Assembly (NCBI RefSeq): GCF_004795895.1
Contig: NZ_CP039250.1
Coordinates: forward strand, 4,433,393 to 4,497,392
Origin: Sphingopyxis sp. PAMC25046
Lineage (GTDB): Bacteria; Pseudomonadota; Alphaproteobacteria; Sphingomonadales; Sphingomonadaceae
Length of the DNA: 64,000 nt
Direction: 5' to 3'
The first letter of the stretch is position 1. Every line of letters begins with the position of its first letter. Made by a program: the position numbers and the translations under genes. This document shows, piece by piece, positions 44,290 through 52,361 of the stretch. The notes beneath the pieces were generated by a model. The model searched no databases. It had not been told where the DNA came from and worked only from the letters and a program-made list of their open reading frames with translations.

Positions 44290-45399
44290 TCAAACCGGTG
44301 AAGTCGAGGTTGACGTGCCCCCGCCGCAAGCGTTTTCACTGCCAAGTCGGCAGGCTCTTCGGCGCAGCGCGTGGGCATCTTGGGCGGGCTGCGCCGCCGC
44401 ATCGCGGTCTCCGATGATCGTCGCCAGCGTTTCGCACGCCTCTGCCCAACCAAGGTTACAGGCGTGAGCGACCAGTTCCACCGACCGGTTCCGGTGGACG
44501 GGGCCGCCGACGCCCTTTTTGTGCATCACGGCGAAGGCGAAACAGGCCTGCGCGACCGCGCCATCGCAGCCTGCGCGCATGAAACGGCGCGCGGCGCTAT
44601 CGTCACGCGCGGCAATCGGACCCTTCGAGTAAAATAGCCCCAAGTTGGCGCAGGCGATGCCGATTTGCGCAGCACATGCTTGCTCGAGGATTGTCAGCGC
44701 GTCGGGCGCCTTCAGGCGCTCCTCGTCCTTCAGTAGAAACGCCAGCAAGGTCATGCAGCCATCCGCGCGAGCGGCACGGCAATGCGCCGACGCGCGTTCT
44801 ACTGCATCGCTTTCGTCCGCGGATAGAGCAGCCACGGGCAGGCATCCGGGATAGGCTTTACGGTTACAGGCGGTGGCAGCGTAGCGCTGGACCGCGCTCA
44901 TATCCGCGCCGCCCCGCTCCTCGGCGTGCAACAGGGCGGCCGCGTCGTAGCAGGCGGTGTCGTTCGGGGTGACGCGGCAATCTTCGCCCATTTGCCGCAG
45001 TGCGATCGCGGCAAAACCCTCCGCGCTCGCCACGCCGGGGAAGGCTTGTCCAAGCGCCACGCCCATTTTTGCGCACGCGAAATCGCTTCCCGCGAGGCAT
45101 CCAGCCGCAAGATCGCGTGCGGCGGCCATCAGGCCTTCGCTGCCGTTCGCGTCGTCCAGCTTGGCAAGCCCTGCCATCGTGCAAGAGGGTGCGAGTTTCA
45201 TGGCGCAGGCGCGGTCGAAACTATCGATTGCCAGCGTCATCTCGCCCTGCCGTTCCGCCGTAAGGGCGGCCTGATGTAGCGCGAACGCATCGGCGGGCTC
45301 GGCCGCTGCCGCCGACGTGAACAGCACCGCCGCCGCGACAGGCGCGGCTGCGAATGTTCTGGCCAAACGATGGCGCGCCGAACCCGCTGTCGTTGTCAT
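44290..45399 (-). CDS. Exported cysteine-paired Sel1-repeat protein (first gene of the operon)
   Basis: 369 residues with a signal peptide (TFAAAPVAAAVLFTSAAAA) and about nine repeats. Cysteine pairs seven or eight residues apart recur throughout: ACAMKLAPSC, GCLAGSDFAC, ACNRKAYPGC, HCRAARADGC, ACAAQIGIAC, GCDGAVAQAC, ACNLGWAEAC and ACRLGSENAC. This matches the disulfide-locked Hcp-type Sel1 fold. ATG 45399 is preferred over an in-frame TTG at 45411. It is the first of four same-strand genes ending at 40756. The LuxR-type gene lies 286 bp upstream in the same direction. Confidence 0.86.
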   Translation of the reverse strand: MTTTAGSARHRLARTFAAAPVAAAVLFTSAAAAEPADAFALHQAALTAERQGEMTLAIDSFDRACAMKLAPSCTMAGLAKLDDANGSEGLMAAARDLAAGCLAGSDFACAKMGVALGQAFPGVASAEGFAAIALRQMGEDCRVTPNDTACYDAAALLHAEERGGADMSAVQRYAATACNRKAYPGCLPVAALSADESDAVERASAHCRAARADGCMTLLAFLLKDEERLKAPDALTILEQACAAQIGIACANLGLFYSKGPIAARDDSAARRFMRAGCDGAVAQACFAFAVMHKKGVGGPVHRNRSVELVAHACNLGWAEACETLATIIGDRDAAAQPAQDAHALRRRACRLGSENACGGGTSTSTSPV

Positions 45400-45685
45400 T
45401 TCCGATCCCAAGAAATTGAACCTGCCCCTCGAATTCGCTTATCGTTTCAATGCGACAGACGATCCTCCTCGCCCCCTCTAAGTCTTGGCCAATACGGCTA
45501 ACCGCCGAGCGGCGACGCTGTTCGGCGATCGGGTCGGATCTGGCGGCGGTGCGCTTGGCCCGATGGGTCAGGCGCACCGCCCGCTGACGACTGTGGGTCG
45601 CAGATCGCCGTCAGCGATTGCGAATAGAGCCCAACCCTGCGCGCTGTTCATCCTTCAGATGGAGGATGGCACGGAGTTTTTTCGG

Positions 45686-46768
45686 TTAATTAGGGGCGGT
45701 TGCGCCGATCCGGGCCAACAGCCCGGCAAGGTCGGACTGTCGTGACGTGCCCGTTTTTTCGAGCACGCTGCGAATTTGGCTGCGCACCGTGCTGATGGCG
45801 ACCTGGCCTGACGCCGCGATGGAATCGGGCGTCTCGCCGCGGGCGATACCGCTGGCAACCCGCGCTTCCGACGGCGTCAGGTCAAATAGCGACTTCAGCA
45901 GTGTGGCTGAGGGCACGCGATCCGAAGCGACCGGCACCATCATCAGCAAGGCATAGGAATCCCCAAAGACATCGTGTGCGCCGCGCGGGACAGGGATCAG
46001 ATGCGCAACCTGCCGGGGCATTCCCGCTGCGTCGCGCACCGGAAACGATCGCGCGCTGATTTCAGGCGCCGAGGTCAGCGATGCGAGGGCATCGTCGAGG
46101 AGCGCATCGGCCTGCCTGTCGGCCAGGTGCAGGCGGCCGTGTGCGCCCAATATCACGAGCGAAGACACATCGGTGCCAAGCGGGCTCATCTCGACAACTT
46201 CACCGCCGGCGCGCAGTAAAAAGGCGGGCAGCTGCATCGCGGCCAGCGCCTCGGCGGCGCCCTGGGCGCGCTTGTGTTGCATGCGCGCGCTGACGAGCGC
46301 GCTCCGCGCCAGATGCGGGCGCAGAAGGTTGAGCCGTGCCACGCTTTCGGCCGCCACGGGGCCGTCAGTAAAGGCCCGCTCGACGCTGAACACGATATTG
46401 TCACCTGTTGGCACCTGGACCCCGGTTCCCGCCGACCATCCCAGCCCGCGCGGATGGAAGAAATCGCGATACACCGGATCGGCATCGATTTCCGCGTCAC
46501 TCCAGAAATCATGCTCCACGAAAAAGGAGGGTTCTTCGCGGCCCATCAGGCAAACGCGCCGACTGCACTTGCCGAACCATCCTTCCTCCACATAGGCCGC
46601 AAAGACGTCGGCTATTCGCTCGGAAGCGGTCCAGTTCAGCGACTTGCGCGCCGAGAAGAGCAGGCCCCCTGCCGATCCCGCGAGGGCCGCTACCTCGTCG
46701 AGAACCGCTGGCCACGCCTCCGGTACCGCCGAGCATTCGTAAATCCGATCGACTAGTCCGTCTTGCAT
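45686..46768 (-). CDS. LuxR-type HTH transcriptional regulator
   Basis: 360 residues. The C-terminal 60 residues are a LuxR/GerE-type HTH: LFDLTPSEARVASGIARGETPDSIAA then ISTVRSQIRSVLEKTGTSRQSDL (residues about 291-345). The N-terminal 250 residues resemble the sensor part of sphingomonad LuxR-type proteins, including YRDFFHPRGLGWSAGTGVQ near 98-116, and are not an autoinducer-binding domain of the TraR kind that I can recognise. It precedes the Sel1 operon in the same direction and is the obvious candidate regulator. No Shine-Dalgarno of note. Confidence 0.85.
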   Translation of the reverse strand: MQDGLVDRIYECSAVPEAWPAVLDEVAALAGSAGGLLFSARKSLNWTASERIADVFAAYVEEGWFGKCSRRVCLMGREEPSFFVEHDFWSDAEIDADPVYRDFFHPRGLGWSAGTGVQVPTGDNIVFSVERAFTDGPVAAESVARLNLLRPHLARSALVSARMQHKRAQGAAEALAAMQLPAFLLRAGGEVVEMSPLGTDVSSLVILGAHGRLHLADRQADALLDDALASLTSAPEISARSFPVRDAAGMPRQVAHLIPVPRGAHDVFGDSYALLMMVPVASDRVPSATLLKSLFDLTPSEARVASGIARGETPDSIAASGQVAISTVRSQIRSVLEKTGTSRQSDLAGLLARIGATAPN

Positions 46769-47079
46769 TCTTGATCCCCGCGAACAGATGGGACATTCTC
46801 GTCACCTTGTTTCAAATGGCAAGAGTTAGGAGCGCAGCCTGCCAGAGGCTTCCGTCCGACACCAATCGATGACTGATACTACCGTCTGCTCCCCCGAGTA
46901 GCGTTGGGCGGATATGCGCCCGATATCGGCCGTTCCCGCCCTGATTAGGCGGTGCCCGAAAGCTGTCAGTCGATCGTCGCGGATAGAGGGCTGCTCTCCG
47001 CTTCAGAGCAATCGGGTCATGCGCTCAGGTGCCAAGAGCCGTTCCACCTCGGAAAGGTGGGCATCGGTAAATAATCATT
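46769..47079. other. Non-coding stretch between the LuxR gene and the esterase gene
   Basis: 311 bp with no supported gene. It contains the partner of a 24-base segment seen after the tRNA (46953-46976 against 40250-40273, 22 of 24 identical). The promoter of the LuxR gene should lie at its left end. Nothing else is evident. Confidence 0.6.
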
Positions 47080-48003
47080 TTACCTATCGGCGTCGGCAGG
47101 AGATCCGCCATCGATCATGAACCAGGGTGTTGGTCCGTAATCGATTTGAGGCATCGGATAGAGCCAGCGAAAGGCCTCTTCGACAGCTCCATGATAGATT
47201 GTGCTATGCGTCGCCGTGCCGCTCCGATCCGAGTAGCGGACCGTGACGGCTTCTGAAGACTGCTGCTCTAGGGCATTTCGCAGCAGGTCAACTCCATCCA
47301 GCATTGTCCCTCCTTCGTTTGCAATCGCGAGATACAGGCGTCGTCCTGGCGGCATGGATCTAAGTGACTGGGAAGCGGTTCGCATCGGGCGCCGATCATC
47401 CCACCAGAGGCTGGGACTAACCGCTACGTAGTCGTGGAAGAGGTCGGCTTGCCTTAAGAGGGTATCGATCACGAAAAGGCCCGCCAGCGATTCACCCATG
47501 ACCGCACGTCGCTCGCCGGTCCGGTATCGGGCTTCGATGAAGGGTATCACTTCCGCCTCGAGAAATTTGCGAAACTGTAGCGATCCGCCGCTCTTGGGAA
47601 AGGCGGTGCGGTATCGCGCGTCTTCCGGAGCGGGAGTGAGCTCCGTCTGCCGGTTCTTTGTCTGCACGCCGATGACGATGATCGGTCCGAAGGTCCAGCT
47701 TAGCGAACCGAGTTGTGCCAAGCCGGCAATGTGATGAAAATCCTGATCGAGAGCACCATCGAGCAGATAGACGACCGAATAACGGTCAGTGCTGTCGGCG
47801 TATCCGGTGGGCAGCCAAACATTTACCTGCCGAAAGTCACCCAGCACCGCGGAGTCTAGTTCAAAAGACGTTCCGGTCTGTATCGGGGTGCTCGACGCCA
47901 CCAGGTCGGATTGCGACTGTGCTTGTGCGGAGGGCGATCCGAGCATGAGCGCTAGGCATGCCATGAGCATGAAAAGGCGAGGTCGACCGGATCGATTCAG
48001 CAT
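47080..48003 (-). CDS. Exported esterase of the Fes/IroE-like alpha/beta-hydrolase family
   Basis: 307 residues with a signal peptide (LMACLALMLGSPSAQAQ). The mature part has YSVVYLLDGALDQDF near 78-92 and the nucleophile elbow MGESLAGLFVIDTL with Ser near 165-170, followed by FHDYVAVSPSLWWDDRR, which is typical of putative esterases related to IroE/Fes and to the secreted Esterase D-like PF00756 group. Substrates of such enzymes range from siderophores to simple esters; none can be assigned. An isolated gene, 49 bp before the GNAT gene's end. Confidence 0.85.
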   Translation of the reverse strand: MLNRSGRPRLFMLMACLALMLGSPSAQAQSQSDLVASSTPIQTGTSFELDSAVLGDFRQVNVWLPTGYADSTDRYSVVYLLDGALDQDFHHIAGLAQLGSLSWTFGPIIVIGVQTKNRQTELTPAPEDARYRTAFPKSGGSLQFRKFLEAEVIPFIEARYRTGERRAVMGESLAGLFVIDTLLRQADLFHDYVAVSPSLWWDDRRPMRTASQSLRSMPPGRRLYLAIANEGGTMLDGVDLLRNALEQQSSEAVTVRYSDRSGTATHSTIYHGAVEEAFRWLYPMPQIDYGPTPWFMIDGGSPADADR

Positions 48004-48052
48004 GGGGTCACAGCCGCGGCGTTGGTTCGGCAGTTGCGCGCCGTCGCTTCAT

Positions 48053-48604
48053 CTAACTCGCTTTCTTGGGGACGAGTGTGCCAAGTTTACGCGTAAACAC
48101 GTCAAGTGGGTTTCCCTTATAGACTGCTGATCCGACACATTCATAGCCCACCTTCTCTGCGAGGCGTCGGGAAACCCGATTGTCTGGAGCAATTATGCAG
48201 GTGGTGCCGTCGATCTCCAGCGAATCGTCAGCCCAATCCAACACCGCCCTCAGCGCTTCCTCTGCATATCCCTTGCCGCGCGCTCTTCGCGTAATCGCCC
48301 ATCCGCTCTCCGGAAGCGAGATTGGAGGCACTATGTCCCGCTTGAACTCGGCGCACCCGATTTCGCCTACGAACGTCTGGGTATCACGCTCCATGATCGC
48401 CCAGTAGCCAAATCCCAGAGTGGGCCACATCCCGATGTAGCGGAGAAACCGAGACCAACACTCTTCCCGCGTCGAAGGGTGGCCTCCGATGAATTCGGTC
48501 GTCGTCGGATCGCTCCACATATCGAAGCTGTCTTCGAAGTCACCGAGAATGTGCGGTCGAAGGATGAGTCGATCCGTGAGGAGCACGACACCTTCGTCAC
48601 GCAC
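48053..48604 (-). CDS. GNAT-family N-acetyltransferase (RimJ/RimL-like)
   Basis: 183 residues: LTDRLILRPHILGDFEDSFDMWSDP at the N-terminus (residues about 9-33), GYWAIMERDTQTFVGEIGC in the middle, and the acetyl-CoA-binding loop as RRARGKGYAEEALRAVLDWA near 108-127, ending SRRLAEKVGYECVG. This is the Acetyltransf_3 group that modifies ribosomal protein N-termini, antibiotics or small amines. It overlaps the 3' end of the upstream YciI gene by 8 bp, so the two are probably made together. Confidence 0.9.
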   Translation of the reverse strand: MRDEGVVLLTDRLILRPHILGDFEDSFDMWSDPTTTEFIGGHPSTREECWSRFLRYIGMWPTLGFGYWAIMERDTQTFVGEIGCAEFKRDIVPPISLPESGWAITRRARGKGYAEEALRAVLDWADDSLEIDGTTCIIAPDNRVSRRLAEKVGYECVGSAVYKGNPLDVFTRKLGTLVPKKAS

Positions 48605-48950
48605 TGGACTTCGCCACGTCCAGCATCTCCCAAACTGGTCTTACCTCTATTGTCGCGGCATGAGCCATCGGATGCTCGCACGCGAGGTCCATCGCCTGCT
48701 CCATGCTCTCGCACTCGAGGAGTTCGAACGCGCACATCTGCTCCTCGGAAGCGGAGAACGGTCCACTAATCATTTCTGGCGCTCCGTCCCGGATCCGAAC
48801 GGTCCTTGCTTCGCTCGCCGGACGCAATGGCTTGCCCAGCATGCGCACACCGACCTTCTCGGTGTGCTCGATCCATGCACCGATGGCCGAGACGAGTTTC
48901 TCTTCGGGACGGAAACCGTCATCGTGGCTGATAATAAGCAGGAATTGCAT
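48597..48950 (-). CDS. YciI-like (YCII/DGPF) family protein
   Basis: 117 residues in a dimeric ferredoxin-like barrel: QFLLIISHDDGFRPEEKL at the N-terminus, GKPLRPASEARTVRIRDG, then ISGPFSASEEQMCAFELLE and the C-terminal EHPMAHAATIEVRPVWE. These fit the DGPF/YCII group, often encoded next to ECF sigma factors but here next to an acetyltransferase. The start at 48950 has AGGTG close upstream; an in-frame ATG at 48971 does not. Enzymatic role not established. Confidence 0.88.
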   Translation of the reverse strand: MQFLLIISHDDGFRPEEKLVSAIGAWIEHTEKVGVRMLGKPLRPASEARTVRIRDGAPEMISGPFSASEEQMCAFELLECESMEQAMDLACEHPMAHAATIEVRPVWEMLDVAKSSA

Positions 48951-49000
48951 CGTCACCTCGTCAGTCGTCATTGCATTTTAGGGCGACCGTCGGCGCCCTG

Positions 49001-49912
49001 TTACGGCGCTGCAGGCCCTGCACAGGGCGGCCAGACACGGTCAGGGTCATCGGTTAGGTCGATCAAGTACATCTCACCCGATCTCGCCCTTGCCGCCTGG
49101 GCGAAGAGAAGCCGATCGCCCCCCGGCGACAGCAAGGGACCGACCTGGAAGACGTCCGGTGCGGCTTCGATCCTTCCTGTCTCGGCCCATTTTCCATTCT
49201 TCAGGACGAAGCGATACAGATGCGACTTATCGCCACGATCCGACACCACGATCATGGTTCGACCATTGCGCGAGATCTCCGCCTCATAGTCGTCCGCAGC
49301 GGTACTGATTGGGGGTCCCAAATTCTCGACTTTCCATTCGCCGCTAGGCGATTGCGTGGCAGCGTAGATGTCGCCCGCTCCATGCCCTCCCGGTCGGTCG
49401 GATCCGAAATAAAGACGCCCGTCGGCACCGGGGCGGGGAAAGATCTCGGAACTGGTCGTATTCACCGGGGCTGGTAGCCTTACCGGTTGTCCCCAGCCTT
49501 CTTCCGCTCGGTCGACATACCAGATATCGAAGTCCTCCTTCTCCGGCGCGTGTCTGGAGGAGATGAAGTAGAGGCGTTTCCCGTCATGCGTAATGGCAGG
49601 GTCGGCTTCGATGATCGGCAACGGACGCGCGAACGACGGAACATGGCCTCTGGTCCATTTTCCCTCCACGCATCGTGACATCAATATCTGGTAGTCACGA
49701 AACTGCGGGTTTGCGCTGACGTAGTACATCTCGCGCCCGTCGGGTGTGAACGTCGGCGAGGACTCGTAGCCCGCCGTCGAAATCTCCGAAGGCGTCCACA
49801 TCAGGGGCATGAATGCCCTCTCCGACGCGCGCGGCTCATCGCTTCCGAATTGCGAGCAGGCGGCCAGCGCGCCAAGCGCGAGTACCGCTGCGGTCCGTAT
49901 CAGCCCCGCCAT
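49001..49912 (-). CDS. PD40/TolB-type beta-propeller lipoprotein
   Basis: 303 residues with a lipoprotein signal (VLALGALAAC, acylated Cys near 19). The rest is made of PD40 (WD40-like) blades: YESSPTFTPDGREMYYVSA, ADPAITHDGKRLYFISSR, SEIFPRPGADGRLYFGSDR, YEAEISRNGRTMIVVSDRG and VGPLLSPGGDRLLFAQAAR. Such blades form a beta-propeller that binds proteins or glycans. The gene overlaps the upstream ureohydrolase gene by 13 bp, so the two are probably co-expressed. Its role with that enzyme is unknown. Confidence 0.9.
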   Translation of the reverse strand: MAGLIRTAAVLALGALAACSQFGSDEPRASERAFMPLMWTPSEISTAGYESSPTFTPDGREMYYVSANPQFRDYQILMSRCVEGKWTRGHVPSFARPLPIIEADPAITHDGKRLYFISSRHAPEKEDFDIWYVDRAEEGWGQPVRLPAPVNTTSSEIFPRPGADGRLYFGSDRPGGHGAGDIYAATQSPSGEWKVENLGPPISTAADDYEAEISRNGRTMIVVSDRGDKSHLYRFVLKNGKWAETGRIEAAPDVFQVGPLLSPGGDRLLFAQAARARSGEMYLIDLTDDPDRVWPPCAGPAAP

Positions 49913-50892
49913 GATCGGAATGCCCTTTCGATTGAACGAACAATGTCCCTCGCATATCTTCCTGTCGGGTCGAGGTCCGGATCGTAGATTGCGAGATCGA
50001 GGCCGACGATCCTTCCGGATGCCAGGAACCCCGAGATGAGCCGCTCAAGCTCATCGAACGTCATCCCCGGCGATCCGGGAGAATCCACCGCCAGCATCTC
50101 ATCTTCGTCCAGCACATCGAGGTCGACGTGAAGCCAGAACGGCGGACGTTCCCCATTAACCGGGGCGAGAACTTTGCAAATCGTCTCTTCGATACCGGCC
50201 TTCCGGACGCTCCGAACCGGAAAGCGTCTTATCCGAGTCGTCTCGATGTCGCGATAGGCGTAGTCCGGATCAAGTTCATCGCGCTCGCCAATCTGCGAGA
50301 CGTACCGGTCCTCGACCAGCGGCGTGCCGTCCCAGATTGCCAGGAGGGGTTCGCCCCGTCCGGTGGCGAGCGCGAGATCCATGCCGGCTGCAGAACCCAG
50401 CCTAGCTTCTGCATCATAGTTCCCAGGATGGAAGAAATCGCTGTGGCCATCGACGTGCACGAGCCCCAGCCGACCGGTCGTGCGGGCGCCGGCGAGACAG
50501 CCCAGAATAATGCTGCAGTCTCCCCCAATAACCACGGGGAACGACTTGTCGGCGATCGCCGCCTGGACTTCGAGCGCAAGTTGCTCGTTGAATGCTCTGA
50601 GCGCGGGCCCATTCCTGATCCGGGAGGCTGGCACTGCATCCGCTTGGTAGTCTGGTCGCGGCAAGCGGATCGTCGATCTAGCCCCCACGGCGGCTGCGAT
50701 ACCCGCTGCTTCAAGCACCTCGGGTCCGCGCCAGGCACCGGGGATGTGGGCATCACGCAGAGGGCGCAGCCCAAGATTGCTTGGTGCGGCAATAAGGGTG
50801 GCTTCCGAAGGTGTGCGAGCGTCGGATTTTTTTGAAGATGCGGCGAGCATTGTGCCACCGATGAATCCGCCGAATTCCCTGCGTGAAAACAT
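49900..50892 (-). CDS. Arginase/agmatinase (ureohydrolase) family protein with Tat-like N-terminus
   Basis: 330 residues. Metal-binding motifs of the ureohydrolase fold are GGDCSIILG near 143-151 (the usual GGDHS has Cys in place of the first His ligand), VHVDGHSDFF near 167-176, and HVDLDVLDEDEM near 265-276. The N-terminus MFSRREFGGFIGGTMLAAS has the twin-arginine pattern of a Tat signal, unusual for a family that is normally cytoplasmic. The substrate (arginine, agmatine, formiminoglutamate or other guanidino compound) is unknown. Divergent from a LysR gene. It overlaps the PD40 lipoprotein gene at its 3' end. Confidence 0.85.
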   Translation of the reverse strand: MFSRREFGGFIGGTMLAASSKKSDARTPSEATLIAAPSNLGLRPLRDAHIPGAWRGPEVLEAAGIAAAVGARSTIRLPRPDYQADAVPASRIRNGPALRAFNEQLALEVQAAIADKSFPVVIGGDCSIILGCLAGARTTGRLGLVHVDGHSDFFHPGNYDAEARLGSAAGMDLALATGRGEPLLAIWDGTPLVEDRYVSQIGERDELDPDYAYRDIETTRIRRFPVRSVRKAGIEETICKVLAPVNGERPPFWLHVDLDVLDEDEMLAVDSPGSPGMTFDELERLISGFLASGRIVGLDLAIYDPDLDPTGRYARDIVRSIERAFRSWRG

Positions 50893-50947
50893 AAGCGATG
50901 CTAGCGCACGCCAGACCGCGAGCATAACGATGATGCTTGTCGATGAC

Positions 50948-50964
50948 GTGAAGTTCTGCTTCAC
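50948..50964. promoter_or_regulatory. Probable LysR-type binding site
   Basis: Perfect inverted repeat GTGAAG-TTCTG-CTTCAC, matching the symmetric T-N11-A type sites bound by LysR-family proteins. It lies 6 bp upstream of the lysR start and 56 bp upstream of the divergent ureohydrolase start. Confidence 0.55.
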
Positions 50965-50970
50965 ATAGCC

Positions 50971-51840
50971 ATGACTTTTCCGAGACCATCCCTTCAGAGC
51001 CTGAAAGTCTTCGAAGCCTGTGCGCGTCACGGCAATTTCACCCGTGCCGCAGAGGAACTGTCGGTCACCACCACCGCGGTCAGCCAACGCATCCGCGACC
51101 TTGAGCAACGCCTCGGCGTGGACCTTTTTCATCGCAGAGGGCCGCGGCTTTCGCTCACCGAAGCCGGACGGGCGTTGGGAGAAGGAATCCGGGAGGGCCT
51201 CGCTGTCATGCAGCGGGCCGTGGAGGATTGCGTCCGCGCGAAGCCGAGGCTCCGAGTGACCTGCACGCCGACCTTTGCCAATCGCCTTCTGGTTCCCCTG
51301 CTTCAGGAGTATCATCAGTTGGAAGGATCGGATGAGATCGTGCTCGACGTCACCACGGAAGAGCGGGACGGAACTGATTTCGACGTGGCGATACGGAGCG
51401 GGACGGGACCCTGGCTCTCGTTCGAAGCCTGCGAGCTCCTGCCTCTCGAAGGAACGCCGATGGTTAGCCCCAAATTGGCCGCATCGCTCGATGGAGATCC
51501 TACATCGCTCAAGGCCATTCCCTTGCTTCGGGACGACCGCTGGAACGGATGGTTCGACATGGCGGGAGCGTCCCCCTCCGGCATTTCCTTTACTGCAATA
51601 GAAATGCTCACCCAGGATTCGGATGCGATCGCGGCGATGGCCGGGAACGGCGCTGCGCTTCTCTCGCCCCGGCTCTTCGAGCGCGAATTGCAGTACGGCA
51701 CCCTGGTTGCCCCGTTCCCGCATGTGCTCAAAGGACCAGGCTCCTATTGGCTTCTCTGGAAGAAAGGCGGATTGACTCCCCACTTCGCCGACTGGTTGAT
51801 ATCCTATCTCGGGACGGAACTGGATAGGCGGCTTGCTTGA
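50971..51840 (+). CDS. LysR-family transcriptional regulator (GcvA-like)
   Basis: 289 residues with the N-terminal winged HTH LKVFEACARHGNFTRAAEELSVTTTAVSQRIRDLEQRLG (residues about 11-49) and a periplasmic-binding-protein-like effector domain (LRVTCTPTFANRLLVPLLQEY near 92-112). The sequence is of the GcvA type (FTRAAEELSVTTTAVSQRI). It is divergent from the ureohydrolase gene, which it most likely controls. The effector is unknown. Confidence 0.93.
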   Translation: MTFPRPSLQSLKVFEACARHGNFTRAAEELSVTTTAVSQRIRDLEQRLGVDLFHRRGPRLSLTEAGRALGEGIREGLAVMQRAVEDCVRAKPRLRVTCTPTFANRLLVPLLQEYHQLEGSDEIVLDVTTEERDGTDFDVAIRSGTGPWLSFEACELLPLEGTPMVSPKLAASLDGDPTSLKAIPLLRDDRWNGWFDMAGASPSGISFTAIEMLTQDSDAIAAMAGNGAALLSPRLFERELQYGTLVAPFPHVLKGPGSYWLLWKKGGLTPHFADWLISYLGTELDRRLA

Positions 51841-51843
51841 GGC

Positions 51844-51893
51844 CCCCGCCGCATCCGATGCATTTGGCGCATCGGAGCGAGTAAAAGGCGGGG
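51844..51893. terminator. Nested stem-loop between convergent lysR and GFA genes
   Basis: An outer inverted repeat (CCCCGCC at 51844-51850, GGCGGGG at 51887-51893) encloses an inner one (CCGATGC at 51855-51861, GCATCGG at 51869-51875). It begins 4 bp after the lysR stop, in a convergent gap. There is no T-run, so it is only a possible structure for transcript ends. Confidence 0.35.
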
Positions 51894-51956
51894 CTTGAAG
51901 GGTGAGAGACCTCCTCACAGCAGCGTACAAATGCACACCAATCGCGATTCTATATC

Positions 51957-52361
51957 CTAGAGATAGGATGTGATCGGAGGCGGCTCGTCGAACTTGTCGT
52001 CGCGACCGTTCAGATAGGTCGCCTCGATCGCGGCGAACTGTTCTGGCGACAGGTCCAGAGTCGCAACGCATATGGACACGAATCGACCACCGAGTTCCTC
52101 AGCTTCCCCATGACCATGGGTCCTGACGCCGCACACGGTGCAGAAGCGGTGTTCGATCGAACCAGCGCCAAAGGTGTAGGTCGAAAGAGCCTCCTCACCT
52201 CGCAATATGGTGAAGTCTGCGACGGCGACTGGCACGAACCAAGTGCGCGCTTTGGTACAGATTGAGCAGTTACATCGATAGGAGGTGGGCTGCGCGTCGA
52301 GAAGGACGCGGTAGGCGACCGCACCGCAGTGACACGAACCCTCCCGCTGGACCCTGCTCAT
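51957..52361 (-). CDS. GFA/CENP-V-fold zinc protein
   Basis: 134 residues with the zinc ligands of the glutathione-dependent formaldehyde-activating (GFA) family: SCHCGAVAYRV near 9-19, RCNCSICTKA near 28-37, and FCTVCGVRTHGHGE near 72-85. The family is named for an enzyme that binds formaldehyde and glutathione, though most members' reactions are unknown. The start at 52361 overlaps the stop of the AHSA1 gene by 4 bp, making it the third gene of an arsR-AHSA1-GFA operon. Confidence 0.9.
   Translation of the reverse strand: MSRVQREGSCHCGAVAYRVLLDAQPTSYRCNCSICTKARTWFVPVAVADFTILRGEEALSTYTFGAGSIEHRFCTVCGVRTHGHGEAEELGGRFVSICVATLDLSPEQFAAIEATYLNGRDDKFDEPPPITSYL

Noticed and set aside
45485..45745. 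86-codon plus-strand frame between the first Sel1 gene and the LuxR gene
   Set aside because: No ribosome binding site, no signal or domain, and it runs into the end of the LuxR gene.
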